In this document: piece by piece, positions 21,376-34,635 of the stretch | How positions within the stretch are numbered: position 1 is the stretch's first letter | Layout of the letters: the number at the start of each line of letters is the position of its first letter | Source of the DNA: Colocasia esculenta | Lineage: Eukaryota; Streptophyta; Magnoliopsida; Alismatales; Araceae | DNA length: 64,000 bases | Direction of reading: 5' to 3' | Assembly (NCBI GenBank): GCA_014218235.1 | Contig: CM024766.1 | Location: 48,077,359 to 48,141,358, forward strand | Notes under the pieces: generated by a model | Told to the model about the DNA's origin: nothing | Database searches by the model: none | What the model saw: only the letters and a program-made list of their open reading frames with translations | Position numbers and translations under genes: made by a program

Positions 21376-23623
21376 GAACTTCACATATCTTTAAAGCAAT
21401 AGGAATTTACTTATATTTTGATCATAAATTATCTTGAAAAAATATTATTAAATATATTCAAGAGTAAATTTTTTTTATTAAATATATTTATGATATTCAT
21501 GAGTTTTAATTATTACCAAAACATAGAGATAAATATATATATAAGTGGTTCAACATTCCCGACTTCGGTGGTTTTGTGGGATGAGGTTTTAGGAGAACAT
21601 GTTCAACCTTCGTATCAACTGTAGAAAAATTAGTTGGTTTGAACAACTAAGAGTTTGGTTTAAGTGGGGGATCAATAGAAGTTGACTCCGATTTCAGGAC
21701 TGAGTCCCTTGCCTTCTCCCATGGATAGTGGGTCGGGAAGACGATTGGGTTCTTGTTTTTAACATTTGGGAGTGGGGGTGTTACTGGTTTATGATTTTGC
21801 CTACGATTTGAGTGTCCTTGTTGTAGCAGATTTTGTGCACGACTACTGCTACCACATTTTAAATTTGTGCACTTGTTTGTCCTGCATGGGTTGTTTTCAT
21901 TTTTTTTAAAAGCAATTTCTCCCTCAATAATTCTTCATCTTGTATACATTGCCTAAAATTCCTAGTTGTATAATGGGATTCGTAAAACATCACTGTTGCA
22001 ACAAAAAATGCATAGAGAAAAAACTCATGTCCATTTTACGTAACTTTTTTTTACTACACCTACATTATATAGTAAAAAAAGGTAAGTAAATGTTGCACAA
22101 TAATTTCTAGCACTTTATTAGCCCACAAAACCTGCATGTGATGTTCAATGCCTTCTCATTCTAATCCCCATTATTATGAGACCCACAACCTAAAATAATC
22201 TTGAGAACCATGACAACAAACCACCAGAACACAAGCACAGAAGGTTTATTTGACTCATTCTTCTTCATGTTGTCTTGATTCAAGTTCTTGGTCTACAAGT
22301 GTCCGTAGCTGTAGGGTAAATGCAGGGAGGCCTTGCGGGTGGTTCCAATTGTTAGTTTTCCTTTGATGACTGCAATGAAGCTTGTGGTCAACCTTTACTC
22401 AATATGATACCAAGGATACCCTAAATAACTATCTGTGATGAGGTGTTCACAAACTTGTAATAAAGGGAGATTGGTTAAACATTTTAGGTCTACATTTGGT
22501 GAGAAAGACATCCTTTAGTTTAATATGAAGAATGAAGGAGATAAATGTTGCCAGCCAAGGACAAGCATGATGGATTATTTATCATTAATAGCTTTTTCAT
22601 TTCAAGTGGATACATTACATCTTGTTTTTGTAAGAGGAAACAGGCAAGGTAAATGGACTGAAAATAACTAGATGAACGAATAATTGCTTCCATGTGATTA
22701 TAGCAGAGATGAAAACTACTTGGCTCTCTCATTTCATTTGGATACAAAACATGTTGTTTGGAAACTGTGGAATATCTTCACCCATGATACATATAGTATA
22801 TATTGGGATTGTACTAAGAATAGGGGTAGCAATTTGTCAAAATGAACCAGCCTTCTCTTACGTACACTCTATGCCTTGTTCTTTGATCCTCTCATTTTAC
22901 TTGGTGAAGATCCCAAGCCATGAACATCAACAGGTCTACTGTTTGCATGTACACTTTCTAGGTAGACTTTCTAATAAAAAAATCATACTTTTGCTTTGGT
23001 AAACCTAACTTTGGGTTCATAATCGTGTCATCTTCTGGATGCACTTTGAGTGAAATGTTGTGTGTACTATTTTCATGATTAATCAACATTCATTGAGGAT
23101 AAATTACTCAAAAATGATTTGTGTTATCAAATCATTGGATTATAAACTTCATACGCAACAGTGACACCTATACACATACTAATACATGACTGTCATGCAT
23201 GTTATTTTTCAGTGAGAAATATATACATTACACATACATGACTGTCATACATACTAGCCTTTTATTTCAGGACAAATTGAGCTACATTAACAGATTATTT
23301 TTCATTGTATTTGACTTTAAAATTTTTGGCACTAATTCCTCCTTCTCAAGTTCAAGCAACCAGTTTGTAAGAAGTGGTGCTTGCAAGATATGTCTGGAGC
23401 AAGTATGCATTGCGTTCTTGTTCATTTCATTAGATGTAGATAGATCTTATCATGTTTAACTCATTTTCCATTCACGTACATAGGATTGTTAAGCAACTTC
23501 TTCATCACAGCATGCTACCTCAGAATGACAATTTTCAATATTTTCACTACATTGCATTTCTAGCTTACTACCAATTACAACAACCTTAAAAAGCCCACAT
23601 TGTTAACCTATTCCTTTTTTTAG
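21376..23623. other. Unassigned AT-rich region
   Basis: I see no convincing gene or element here. It has AT-rich stretches (21418-21540), short open frames with no recognisable motif, and a few loosely similar short segments near 22590 and 22725. It could contain upstream exons or introns of the Myb/SANT-like gene that starts at 23624, but none can be supported. Confidence 0.4.
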
Positions 23624-24693
23624 GACCTATATTATAGACAATTCCAAACATGACAAGTCACCTGTGGAAGTAGATAGTCGGAAATGTTGCCATACCAATT
23701 GGGATGCTCGCATGGATCGATTCTTGATTAACCTAATGATTAAAGAAATACATCGTAACAACTACCATAGTGTTACCTTCAACACACATAGTTGGACTAC
23801 ACTGCCCATAGCATTCAACGCTATGCTGGGCTATTCATTCACTAGAGATCAAGTTAAGGTACACTATAGGAATTTGAGAAAGAAACTTGGGTTGTACGAG
23901 GACTTGCCAAAGTTGAGTGGCTGGGGATGGGATCCTAAGCAACATATACCAATTCTTAGTTATGATGGAGCTTGGGAGGAGGTCATTAAGGTAATTTATC
24001 TACAAAAACAATTCCTGCTTTTTTCCATTGCTAGATGTTCTCCAAACTCACTAACTTTTGTCAAATCATTTGTTAGGTTGACTCCGAATTCTCATAGATT
24101 AGACGTTGTTTGTTCCCTTTATATGATGACATGCAGCTTCTCTCCAAGAATAGCATGGCAACTGGGAACTTGGCCGAGAAATGAGTCATAGAGGGACTTG
24201 CACGAGAGTTAATGTGGTAGTGACACCTACTACAAAGGATAACATCAATGAATATCGTAGTGCAATACCAACTGCGCCCAATCTACAAGAAGAACAATTC
24301 CAAACAGATTTTCCATTGGGCAACAACCAAGATGTCATGAACATGTCTTGTAGCCAACACAACCAACCTACTATTGGACACTACACACCATCATCATTCT
24401 GAACTGGTCCAATATCTGATTTGTGTGACTTGGGGAGCTCCTCTTCGAAGAGATATCATTCATGAAGTGAGAAGAAGGGTCACTCTAAGAAGATTGGCCA
24501 ATCGTTGCTAGACAACTTTATGGACATTACACGTGAGGGGAATGCGTTGATTTCCACATTCTTAGCAAATGGTAGTGCAGTACCCCAGAATGAGTCTGCA
24601 TTAGGCAAGGGGCTAGTTAGGGATGAAATTCCCAGTATAGCTGAGTCATTAAAGGCTTTGAATATGCTTGAAAGTAATGAATCTCTTCACTAA
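23624..24693 (+). pseudogene. Myb/SANT-like domain protein, broken
   Basis: A clear exon runs from an acceptor (TTTTTTTAG at 23614-23623) to a donor at 23990/23991 (ATTAAG then GTAATT). It encodes a Myb/SANT-like DNA-binding domain (PF12776 type): WDARMDRFLINLMIKE, HSWTTLPIAFNAMLGYSF, VKVHYRNLRKKL, and SGWGWDPKQHIPIL ending AWEEVIK. Such domains occur in LIMYB-like plant proteins and in PIF/Harbinger accessory proteins. After a likely intron to 24076, the next frame has a TAG (24095-24097) and a TGA (24181-24183) around PLYDDMQLL. A C-terminal segment (24505-24693) resembles the helical tail of this family. No transposase was seen nearby. It is probably a dead copy. Confidence 0.6.
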
Positions 24694-25152
24694 CCTGCAC
24701 ATTAGAATGTTTTTTTTAGTCAAGCCCAATGAAGACAAGGTAGAGGTTCACAATGATGACATCTGATCGGCCATAGAACCAAATTTGATCCAGAATGTAT
24801 TGTGGAGATGTGTGCTCTCTTCGATCTAGACTTGTATTCGGTTCTGTTATGATATTAGTTCATGTATTCTGTGGTTTTCTCATTAGATTTCTTTCAGTAT
24901 GTTTTGCTTTATGTACTCTTTGTTTTATTTAATATGTTGTGTTGCTGGTTTGCATTAGTTCGCCATGTTTATTGTCGTTCTCCTTCCTATTACACAATGG
25001 AGTGCCATGCAGGGCCACATTAAGTGAACCAAGAATCATGTCTCATAGTTGTCATGACTTTAATACCTGATATGGAAAATGAGTCAATATAAGTGCTACG
25101 TTATATGAATTGGTCATCGTCCGGGTATCTACCTCACTTGGTGGGAGTGCCA
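24694..25152. other. Unassigned region
   Basis: No gene or element signal is visible. It lies between the broken Myb/SANT-like gene and the proposed start of LTR D. Confidence 0.4.
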
Positions 25153-25823
25153 TGTGAGGCTTTGGGCCTTTATTGGGCTTTAGTGGGCCTTTGTGCAGCG
25201 TTGTTGTAACACCCAAAAATTGTTATTTATTTGAAAACTAGAAAAATGTGAAGATTTTGATTATTAAACATAACTACTATCATGAGATGTAATTAACTTT
25301 AATTTAGAATTAATTTGTATTAGTAAATGTTATTCCAGTGTCGTACTCAGAGGTACGCACTCTGACAGGGCGACATCAGAATTTCGTAACGAAATTGAAA
25401 TCCGAGAACACCATAATTTCCAAAAAAAATATGCTGATATCAGAAACATAAATATTGGGTAATTTTTTCTGGGTGAAAAATAAATTCTAAAATTAAACTA
25501 AAATCACCATAATTTGTAAAATCTTCTTATTAGCCTATGGTTGAAATTTCAACTTGAATGGACATCATTTGGGTATAAAAATTTAGGGTCAAATGGGCCA
25601 TCTGAATTTCCACCTATTTACATAACCCGTTTCTTGGAATAATTGTTGCTTACGCATTATGGTTATGTAAGCCCCTTTTACCTGGGTTAAACGGCCTACA
25701 CGTTTCACCATAGGTGTAAGCCATGGGAAACTTGCATGGTTAACATGGCTTGGTGGTGGTAAATGGGTTCTTTCGGCTCCACATGTTTGGCTACGTGCCA
25801 ACATGCATGGGAAGCCTGGGGGT

Positions 25824-25831
25824 TATATAAA
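25824..25831 (+). promoter_or_regulatory. TATA box of LTR G
   Basis: TATATAAA is followed about 30 bases later by a pyrimidine/CTG-rich stretch, as expected of a U3/R junction in a plant LTR. Confidence 0.6.
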
Positions 25832-26689
25832 CCACCCCTTCAACCATCGTGCAAGCCTTTCCACCTCTTGGCCAGGCTCCTTGCTGCTGAAGCTGCTACT
25901 ACCACTGCTTTGAGGAGCTATTGCTACTGTTTACCGTGGCTGTTGCTGCTTCTTCTGTAGCCGCTACTGCTGCTACTCCACCTTTTGGCTCTTGCCGTGG
26001 ATAGTGCTTCTTCAAGTCTCCTTCTTCCTATTGCTGCTGGCACTTTCGTTGAAAAGAGAAGGATTTCCACTCTCCTTAAGTCAGGTAGGAATTCTTTCTT
26101 CTTGTCTGCTTCTCATGCTTCTCATTTCTTTAAAGTCTTGGAGTTCAAACATTTACTTTGACCTTACATTGTTATGAGGTTCAGTAAGCTCTCTTGGTTA
26201 CTTCTTTTCCATTGAGTTCATGTCTCTAAATTGGCACTCATGTCTTTAGGTGTAAACTTTCCAAGTAGGACTCTCTCTTCCTTTTCTCATTCTTGTCCCC
26301 TACTCCTGCTAAAGAGCTTCATGTTTTGGTGTTTGACCATGTGCACACTTGCCTTTGATTCTGGAAACATCTTTAGAATTGTTTTTCTATTCCTTGTAAT
26401 CATGCTTTAGCTAATATTTGTGTTATGTCCAAGCATATTTGTGGGAATCTTCCTATTAGTTACAAGAGAATGTGGTTTGGAAGAGTTATGTTTCCAGTTA
26501 TCATCTTGTCATACGTGTCCATGCCACAATATATTCCTATTGTTCTACTTGTTTCCCTCATGTAAAGTAGTGTTTAGAACCGGAAACAAGACCCTTTGAT
26601 ATGGTTAATCATGTTAGGAATCATAGAGACACTTAGTAGAGTATCCTGTGGTAGTATCATACCATTTCTGGAAGTTTAAGACTGAACCT

Positions 26690-26905
26690 GTCGACAACCA
26701 GAACCCACCTGTCGATAGGGTTCATGCTTCCAGAACCCAGATAATGCAGAACCACCAGTAGCTGTCGACAGATAGCCCTCATCTGTCGACAGATGGCCTT
26801 CACCTGTGGACAGTCGACCTTGGCTTGTCGAGAGACAGTGTCCAGGTTCCAAAAATTGGTTCTGGGAGGACAGTAGCTGTTGACATCCACTCCCTAGCTG
26901 TCGAC
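26690..26905. promoter_or_regulatory. Cluster of five GTCGAC palindromes in LTR G
   Basis: GTCGAC occurs at 26690, 26764, 26785, 26813 and 26900, mostly inside CTGTCGACA. Degenerate copies (GTCGATAG, GTCGAGAG, GTTGACATC) lie between them. The spacing is irregular and the intervening sequence is not repeated. This parallels the TCGCGA cluster of family A. Role unknown. Confidence 0.5.
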
Positions 26906-26927
26906 ATACACCTGTCTGAGGTGTTCA

Positions 26928-29700
26928 TGTAACGACCCTCCTTATACCGGTATGATTATACCAATCCACATCGATATAAAGGGCGTCATTACAGTGGGAC
27001 ATTTACCCAACGCTACACAATAGGTCAAGATGTACATAAATAACAAAAGAGTACATCAGAAATGAAATAGAAGTCTTATTCCATCATCATTCACATAATT
27101 CTACAGTCTATATAGCAATAAAAGAAATAACAATTGTCCACAATATTACAAGTCCATATGAATACATTGTTCACATACTATGAAATGAAAGTGTAAACTA
27201 CGCAGCACTCCACCAAAAGCAGCTACTCCTCTCGCTCGGAGTCGCTCCTCACTAAGTCCTCATCAAGTACGGAGACACTTGTCTCACCTGTATGTTAAAG
27301 CAAATATGAGTCTTTCAACAAGACCCAGCAAGCAACCTAATGGTACATCCTTACACATATCACATACACATGCTAGTCTTTTAAACAATAAAAGAAATAC
27401 ATGGCACATGCTTTTATGACAATTAACAAATATACATAATCAACCTATACATGCTTTCTACACATGATAACCAATTTGATTCATGTTGCTAATCACAACT
27501 CATATCAACCATATTCTTAGACAATTAAAGCATGGAAATTAGCACAAGATAGCTAGCAATCCTAGCATGATATCTAACAATTTTCTCATGCATTTATAAC
27601 ACATATACACATCTTTAGCTTGCTGTTTTAACATAATTAACTCTCATTCACATGGTTTCACATCTCTTCACATGCTATCACATTCACATAACACTAACAC
27701 ATGTTCACATTGCACATATTCACAATTTCCACACTTCTACACTTAATTTTCCGTGACACATAGTCCGAACCACCATAAAGAAGGACACACATTCACATAA
27801 CACATATCCGTCACCTAGGCAATATAGTGACGAATCTTGGTAACTGCGTAGAATTGAGAGAAGCCCTCTCCATCCTAACCAGTGGTATTTATCCACCTCT
27901 AGGATTTCATCCTGATGCCCACAAGATATCACATACACAATGAGCCTTCCCATAGGGACTTTTCTATAGTACGGCTCCACAGCCTTCTATGGTAGCAGTG
28001 TCAATTTCGGCACATATTTCACATTAACACTTAATCACATGGTTTCATTCACTTATATACACTTTTTAACTCATTCACATGCACTTAAAACAAATACACG
28101 TGCTTCAGTTTATAAAACTTAGTATGACTGTTCCACAGTGTTAAATTAAACATAACAGTACCCTAACATGCTGCAATTCTTTTGAAATACATGATTTAAA
28201 TTAAACACACTTATCATGGCTTAATACCCTTTTAAAAGACAAACAGTACTCATGGTTGTCATAACAATATCAAATTTTTATCACAGACTTCATACAGGTA
28301 TATATCACATGTCTAATTTTTCAGATTTTTCGCAATAGTAAAACTAATTTTAACAATTTAAACAGATTTTATGCATATTTCAGTGCAATATTCACCTAAC
28401 AAGTTAAACAGTAAAGCAGTCAGTTCTAATAGGTCCAAAACATGTAAACAGTCACTATAAGATCATGGAAATTTTCTATGACATTAACATGCAGTAAAAC
28501 TAATTTTTCAGATTAAACACAGTCCTAACATGCTTATTCTCTAATAACAAAAATTAAACTAAATAATATCATGCTCAAAAATTATAGAATCTCATGATAT
28601 GACCTACATACCATGCCTGACAAACCCTAATTTTTACAGCATGCACAGACCTCCAAACAGTCAAAAATCACAGTACAGAGATCAACATATAGTTCTGTAG
28701 AAAATAGATGAACTTGACGGCAAGGGCCTTGCCGCCAACCAGGGTTAACGGCACAAGATGCTGCCGTCAACTCAAGAACTTGGTGGCAACAAGGTTGCCA
28801 TCAACCTCCTGTCTGCAGAAGTGTAGACCGAACTCAAATAAAAAGGTGAATTTGGGGTTCCAGGACATGAATAAAATTTGGAAAAATACCTAAGACCTAA
28901 AGGACATGTCTAGGGATGATACCCCTCGATTACCTGTCTGGAAATAAATCTAAGAAGATCAAATCTTATCGAAGAAGCCCTCCTCGGCCAAGCCAAGAAG
29001 GTGAGATTTCCCTCCTAAATCTGGTCTTTTTTGCTGATGCAGATGGATCTCCGGAGTCGGGGAAGATTCCTCAATAGTTGGAGCACCTCCCAGTCGAAGT
29101 AGATCACCGAAAGAAGCTCTCCAATCGCCGGATCAAGCTTGCAAAAGTCTGGTTTTCTCACAAGAAACCCTAGGTTTTCCTTTGAGCCAAAGGACCTAAT
29201 CTGGCCGAAAACTGGATGTTTTTAGGGCTATGAGTTGGGATGCGCCTAGGATTAGGTTTTCCTACCGTTGGGGTGGGTTTCCTAATTAGCACCCAGAGAA
29301 AATGCAACCGTTTTTAGATCTGGAAACGCAACATAACCGGAGAAGTAAACGACCACATTGCTGCCGTTAACAGGAAGTCAGCGTCCATCGATCTGGACGT
29401 CAATCTCCCCTACCCGTGAAGTAAACGGCACACTGGTCGCCGTCAACCTGCCCTTAACGTCAAGGGATGTTGACGTTAACATGGATTTCAGCAGAAAACA
29501 GAAATATCAAATAACATACATACACATAATAAGTACATACAATATGCACAACATTATTTAAATACAATATGCATATAATTAAATAAATATATAATGTACA
29601 AAAATAAACATGTATATACATATGCACATAAGTAATTAAATAATTATAATATGCACAAAATCAAATAAGCATAATATGGACAAAATTCGAGGCCCTTACA
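26928..29700 (-). mobile_element. B-family solo LTR (B2)
   Basis: On the plus strand it runs from TGTAACGACCCTCC to GAGGCCCTTACA, the reverse of the B-family LTR (TGTAAGGCCC ... GTCGTTACA). Perfect duplications GTTCA flank it (26923-26927 and 29701-29705). The length is 2773 bp. It contains the inverted words TTGACGGCAA/TGCCGTCAA near 28716-28775 and a second group near 29360-29480. It lies inside solo LTR G and so is younger than G. Confidence 0.95.
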
Positions 29701-31513
29701 GTTCAACTTGATCTGTTTCATGTCTAACCAAAGGTGAGACACTTTGGTATTAACCCATCTAGTTGTTCCCTCATTTTATTTGATTCCAATTACTTTATCA
29801 CTAAGAGGGATCATTCATTTGCCTTCCATATCCAACTTTGGATTATTCTTAAACTTTCCAAGTATAATTGATTCTTATGTGGTTTCAACCTTCTGAAATT
29901 ATTGGCTTTGGACCATAAACCTTTGTTACATGTGAGATTCGGAGTACTTGTGTACCACACTTGAATATTACCAGAAATAATTTGTGATGACAATTTTTGG
30001 GTTTTCGGACTTAGTTGAGATATATGCCTGTGCAAATGGGGCTGGTCCAGTTCCGGGAGGAGCACCCGAATTCGTTTAGTGGCCGTACGAAACGATAAAG
30101 GACCTGTGGATGTTTGACATTGCATCAATACAAACTTGATTAGTCATCATGTTATTTTATCATGAGTTGGATATGTATTTGAACCAGAATGTGAATTGTT
30201 GTCTTGAATTCTTGACCATGCAATCTTGTTCAGTACTCCTGTTCTACAATTGTAATCTATTGCCATGGTCATCCAATCATCTTTGATATTCAGCAGTGCT
30301 AACAGTTAAATTTCTTGTCTATTCTTTGGTTATCATAGTCCTTTTGATTAGAATATTGAATCCTGCTGGGCTAGTTAGCTCATCAAATCCTACTTTTTTC
30401 TCAGGTAATCTACAGTTCTAGAAGGTGGGACATCAGGATGTGTGGGCTGAGAGATCAACCTTTGCGGTGTTTACTTTTGAATTGTAAATTGAGAATCATG
30501 CAATACTTGTAAAACAACAGTTAATAAATTTTTATTTAGTGAAGCCTCGAGCAATTTTCTGCTCGAATAGTTCAAATTTTATTCTTGATTTCTTATTCGT
30601 TCACGTTCCGGCATTTATAGATATATTAAATGTCAAGACGTGATAGTTGTGGTTGACGACAACCTAGGATGCTATTAAGAGGATCTTGGTGACATGGTTA
30701 AGTGCCGTCTACCCTGGTTAGCAGTGACCGATGATGACGTTAACCCTGAGGTTTTAGAGGCTTATGTTTGTGAACTTGACAACGGTCAATGTTGTTGTCA
30801 AGTTAGGGCAGTTCTGGTTAACGACGGTTTATGTTGACGTCAACCTGTGCAGACCTATTTTTATATGGGGCACCCGAGAGCCTCTCCCTCTCCTCACCTT
30901 CACTCTCTCCATCTCCCCTCTCACCTCTAGCTTCTCCTACTGCCTTCGGCAGTCGACAAAGGCTCGTAGGCAATGTTCTAGTGTCCGTGGAGGCAACGTT
31001 ACGTGAGGATTGGGCTCGAGCGAGGAGGTTTTGCCCACGGTGGTGCAATTGCGGCTGGGTATATTTACCGTGTTTTCTCGCCGTTTGAGGTAGAGAGACT
31101 AGCCTATGTACCCCCATCATTAATTCTATGTTGTTGCATGTATATTATATGCTATGAAATCGAGGTTTCTGGGGGGTTATCCATGCTGGGGTTTGACAGT
31201 TGCACTGAGCGATCTGAGTCTCGGATCGGTGTTTTTTGGATATCTACCGGTGTCCTTCGAATGGGGAAGAGTTCCCTACTATTGGTTTTTAGATGTGGGG
31301 CTTGGATTGCCCCTGGGATTGGCCTGTGGCCATCCAAGGTTCTGGTTGCGTAAGAACTTGGTGGCGGGATCCGCTGCCATCAATTTAATCTTGACAGCAT
31401 GATCCGCTGCCGTCCATAAAGTCAGTGTTGGCAGTAGGAGTTGTTGCCATCAACCCTTGCTGGCAGCAGCTGATGTTGTTGCTTGTGCTCCTTTTGTGAC
31501 TTTCAGACTTGGC

Positions 31514-34500
31514 TGTCACGTCCCGAAAATTACGCAGTGGAAATATTAATTTAGATTGATAATCTGAGACACGAGCAGTCAGCAAATAAGTCTCTAGCTA
31601 GAGAGCATTAGATTTGCATCAACGCAAAAATATAAGGGCCCACAATGAACACAACTAAGCTTTTATTCAAATCTCATTAAGGTCTAATACAACTTCATGG
31701 ACTTCAAACTAAAATGACTCAAGAAAAGGGAAAATTATATGAGAATACTTCCTCACTACCTACTACATCAATCTAACCCTCAAATTAAACTAATGGCAGA
31801 TACTATGGTTGGAACACGCTCTTCACTCAGACGCATTCCCATCATTTGCCTGGGCCTCCTCTTCCATGTCTATGTCACCTAAAATGTTAAGAAGTAGGAA
31901 ATGAGCAAACTGGCCCAGTAGGATTTATATCTCGATGTGTGGACAATGATATAAGTGATTAACATTTTAAGAACTAGGCAGACACGATTATCAAGATATG
32001 CATATATGAGAAAGCTATTAAACATGACATGTGAGCAAGATTGATTGAACGAGAGTGATTGAACAAGAGCAATAATGATATAACAAGCAAAAACTAGGAC
32101 TAGAGTAGTATTTCCAAGCACACAAGATATCAGTTAATTGCAAGAACGCAGGATGGCCATATCACGCAAGGAAGCAAGCATGCATGAGCAAGAACTTTTA
32201 ACATGTACAGTAATCAGGCACGATGACATAATATGCACTAAGGATCTATGTCACCTTGGAATGCACACTATGGCACGTGTATGTGGTTATGTATCTAGCA
32301 TTCAACACGCAAGTACTCCCAGTGCAAATGCAACGTTAGTAATCATTATACCCCATGGTTAACAGTTTATTTCCGACTCTCTGTCGATAAGGCTAGATTG
32401 GAGCCCTTGGACACTCACCATGCCCGATACACATCTCAATATTTCAAATGTAGATACTCATAATCAATCATGACCAATAACAAGAGTTTCAAGAAGTATA
32501 CATTTCAATATCATGTTCATAATGATTTCAAGAAAGACATGTCATGTGAACATGATTTCATGATAACAATAGTTGAGAGAGAATTTTGGCAGCATAACAA
32601 CGTAATTTACACTTAGTTCGATCTTTACTTTAATGGCTTGGCTTCATGTTTATAAAGTCACACTCACGAGAAGTAGACGAGAGAGGAAGTGCACTCTATC
32701 TTCTGAGAACTTCAATGGTACAACCAACTCGGTCTCCATGAGGGAATCCACAGAGTACGGAGAATTACAGAGGTCTTGTTGGAAAGGTCATTAGTCTACT
32801 AAAACAGAATGTCCAGTAGAGAGTTTCCAATCCCCTAAGAAAGGGCTGCCTATTTTTGCAAACGTGTAGTGTAGAATGTGCCTCAAGATATCACAATCCA
32901 CCAGTGTAAAATATAGTGGAAAGCCAGTAACATGTCAACGTAATATAGGTCAATCATTAACATTGTAACAACATGCTTTTCTGCATTTTAAAAAGGTATA
33001 CTTCCAGGTTAATATCAAGCTAGATCATGAAGGTAGAATATAGTAATCACATGATAGATGAAAAAACAATCCCATAGGAACAATTGGAATAGAATTTCAT
33101 GTTATTATAGGTTTTACATGGATTGATAACTTTTAGGCCACTTGACAGACTGAACAATGCTTTATAGTAATCATAACATGCAAGACATACAACCTAGACT
33201 GATAGAATAAGTCTTGGGCAGGCATTAGAAATTGCGACGGGTTCAGTCATTGTGGATCTCCATGGCTTATACAATGAAAAGTATGGTTTTCTGGGATGTA
33301 AAGTGGTTCTAGCTGAAAATCACGACGGGTTGAGTCGTCACAGTTCACAAATGATCGAAAATCGAAATAGCATGCAAAACGAGGCATATGAGGGTTAGGG
33401 CTAACCTATAAGTCATGTTTGGTCAACTAGACAATATAAAAAACATGTCAAATTCACGATGGGTTCAGCTGTCACCATATAAGGCACTGAATCGCAACCA
33501 CTGGATTGGTCGCGATTCAAATAGGTAGACAGATCACGGATTGGGTTGTGCGATCTCATATTTTGGCTCGAAACTCAAGGTTCTAAGGGTTTTTAGATGA
33601 AATGCTCAACATAAAACTTGTTGGAAACATGGAGAAGAAGAACCTTGTGGCTTTGGTTTCATCCAATTTGATTTAAGTATGCGTGAATCATGAGGTTAAC
33701 AAGAAAAGCCCTAAAACTGTGCGATGATGGGAAAATGCTTAATACTCTTAACAAATAAAATTGGAAAAAATAGGGGAAAATGAAAGTAGACTTGAAGACT
33801 TTCAGATGGTATATGCCATGTTAAGTTTGAGCCTGAGATCACTTACCTTTGAATGTTCCTAAGAAGGGTCTTTTGCAGGACGAAGTAGACCGTGCGTTGG
33901 GGAAGAAAGCTCCGATTGGGGGCGATCCCCTCCTCCTCTGGTGGTCTAGCTAGCCTCCACATGACCCCAACATGTTGGTAACTCATCCCCAATAGGATTA
34001 TGAAGAGTATTTATAGATTTAGGGTTTTTAGGAGTCCTATTGTAACTAGGAAAGTGGGGTTACGGTTTTAGCTTGATCCCTTCCAAGTTTGGAGAATTCC
34101 CATCCCAATTGGAGTAGGAAATCCTTTAAAAAACCCCATCTATTGATGGAGCAAGGATTTGGGTTAATATGGAAGTCTAATGATGGTGTATTGGATGCTA
34201 ATTCCTTTCCCTTTTTACTGGCTAATTAGGCCATACGAATTTTGAGGTATTTTTCTTACTTGAATTTATTCATTGGCCGAAAGTTATTCATTGGTCTAAC
34301 TCTAATGATGGGCTATCAATACAAATTGTTTGGAGTCTACCCATCATTTTATTTTACTTTATGATCATCTTTTGTACACATGATAGTGAATTTTCGACTT
34401 ATTCCCTAATATCGATAATAAGTCACAAAACACTTAAGCTTGGCTAATTAGATTTCTCTTCACCTGAATCTCTTTGTGTGTTGACTAGAAATATTATTAG

Positions 34501-34635
34501 AGTTGAGCTATGATTTTTATGGAATTTTATGATGTATTTTTGTACATACGATAATTGTGCGTACGTTATTACTATTCTTAGATTATTAAATTGTCAATTT
34601 TCTATTTTCAATTACAAACATTTTGGGATGCTACA
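31514..34635 (-). mobile_element. A-family solo LTR (A3)
   Basis: On the plus strand it begins TGTCACGTCCCG and ends TGGGATGCTACA, the reverse of the A-family ends (TGTAGCACCC ... GACGTGACA). Interior blocks match LTR A1, for example 'ataccccatggttaaca' near 32349 against the complement near 7230. The length is 3122 bp. The flanks TTGGC (31509-31513) and TGGGC (34636-34640) differ at one base, so they are a probable decayed duplication. It sits inside the D LTR. Confidence 0.85.

Larger units (their letters stand above)
25205..30645 (+). mobile_element. Solo LTR G, interrupted by solo LTR B2
   Basis: It begins TGTAACACCC at 25205 and ends AAGACGTGATA at 30645. It is flanked by perfect 5-bp duplications GTTGT (25200-25204 and 30646-30650). 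Without the nested insert it is about 2.66 kb. The ends resemble family A (TGTAGCACCC / GACGTGACA), but most of the interior differs, and the terminal CA has become TA. It holds five GTCGAC palindromes at 26690-26905 and a TATA box at 25824-25831. No internal element sequence lies between LTRs, so it arose by LTR-LTR recombination. Confidence 0.9.

Noticed and set aside
22520..23002. Short open frames on both strands as a gene
   Set aside because: No motif, no codon bias and no splice pattern; the frames look like chance in AT-rich DNA.
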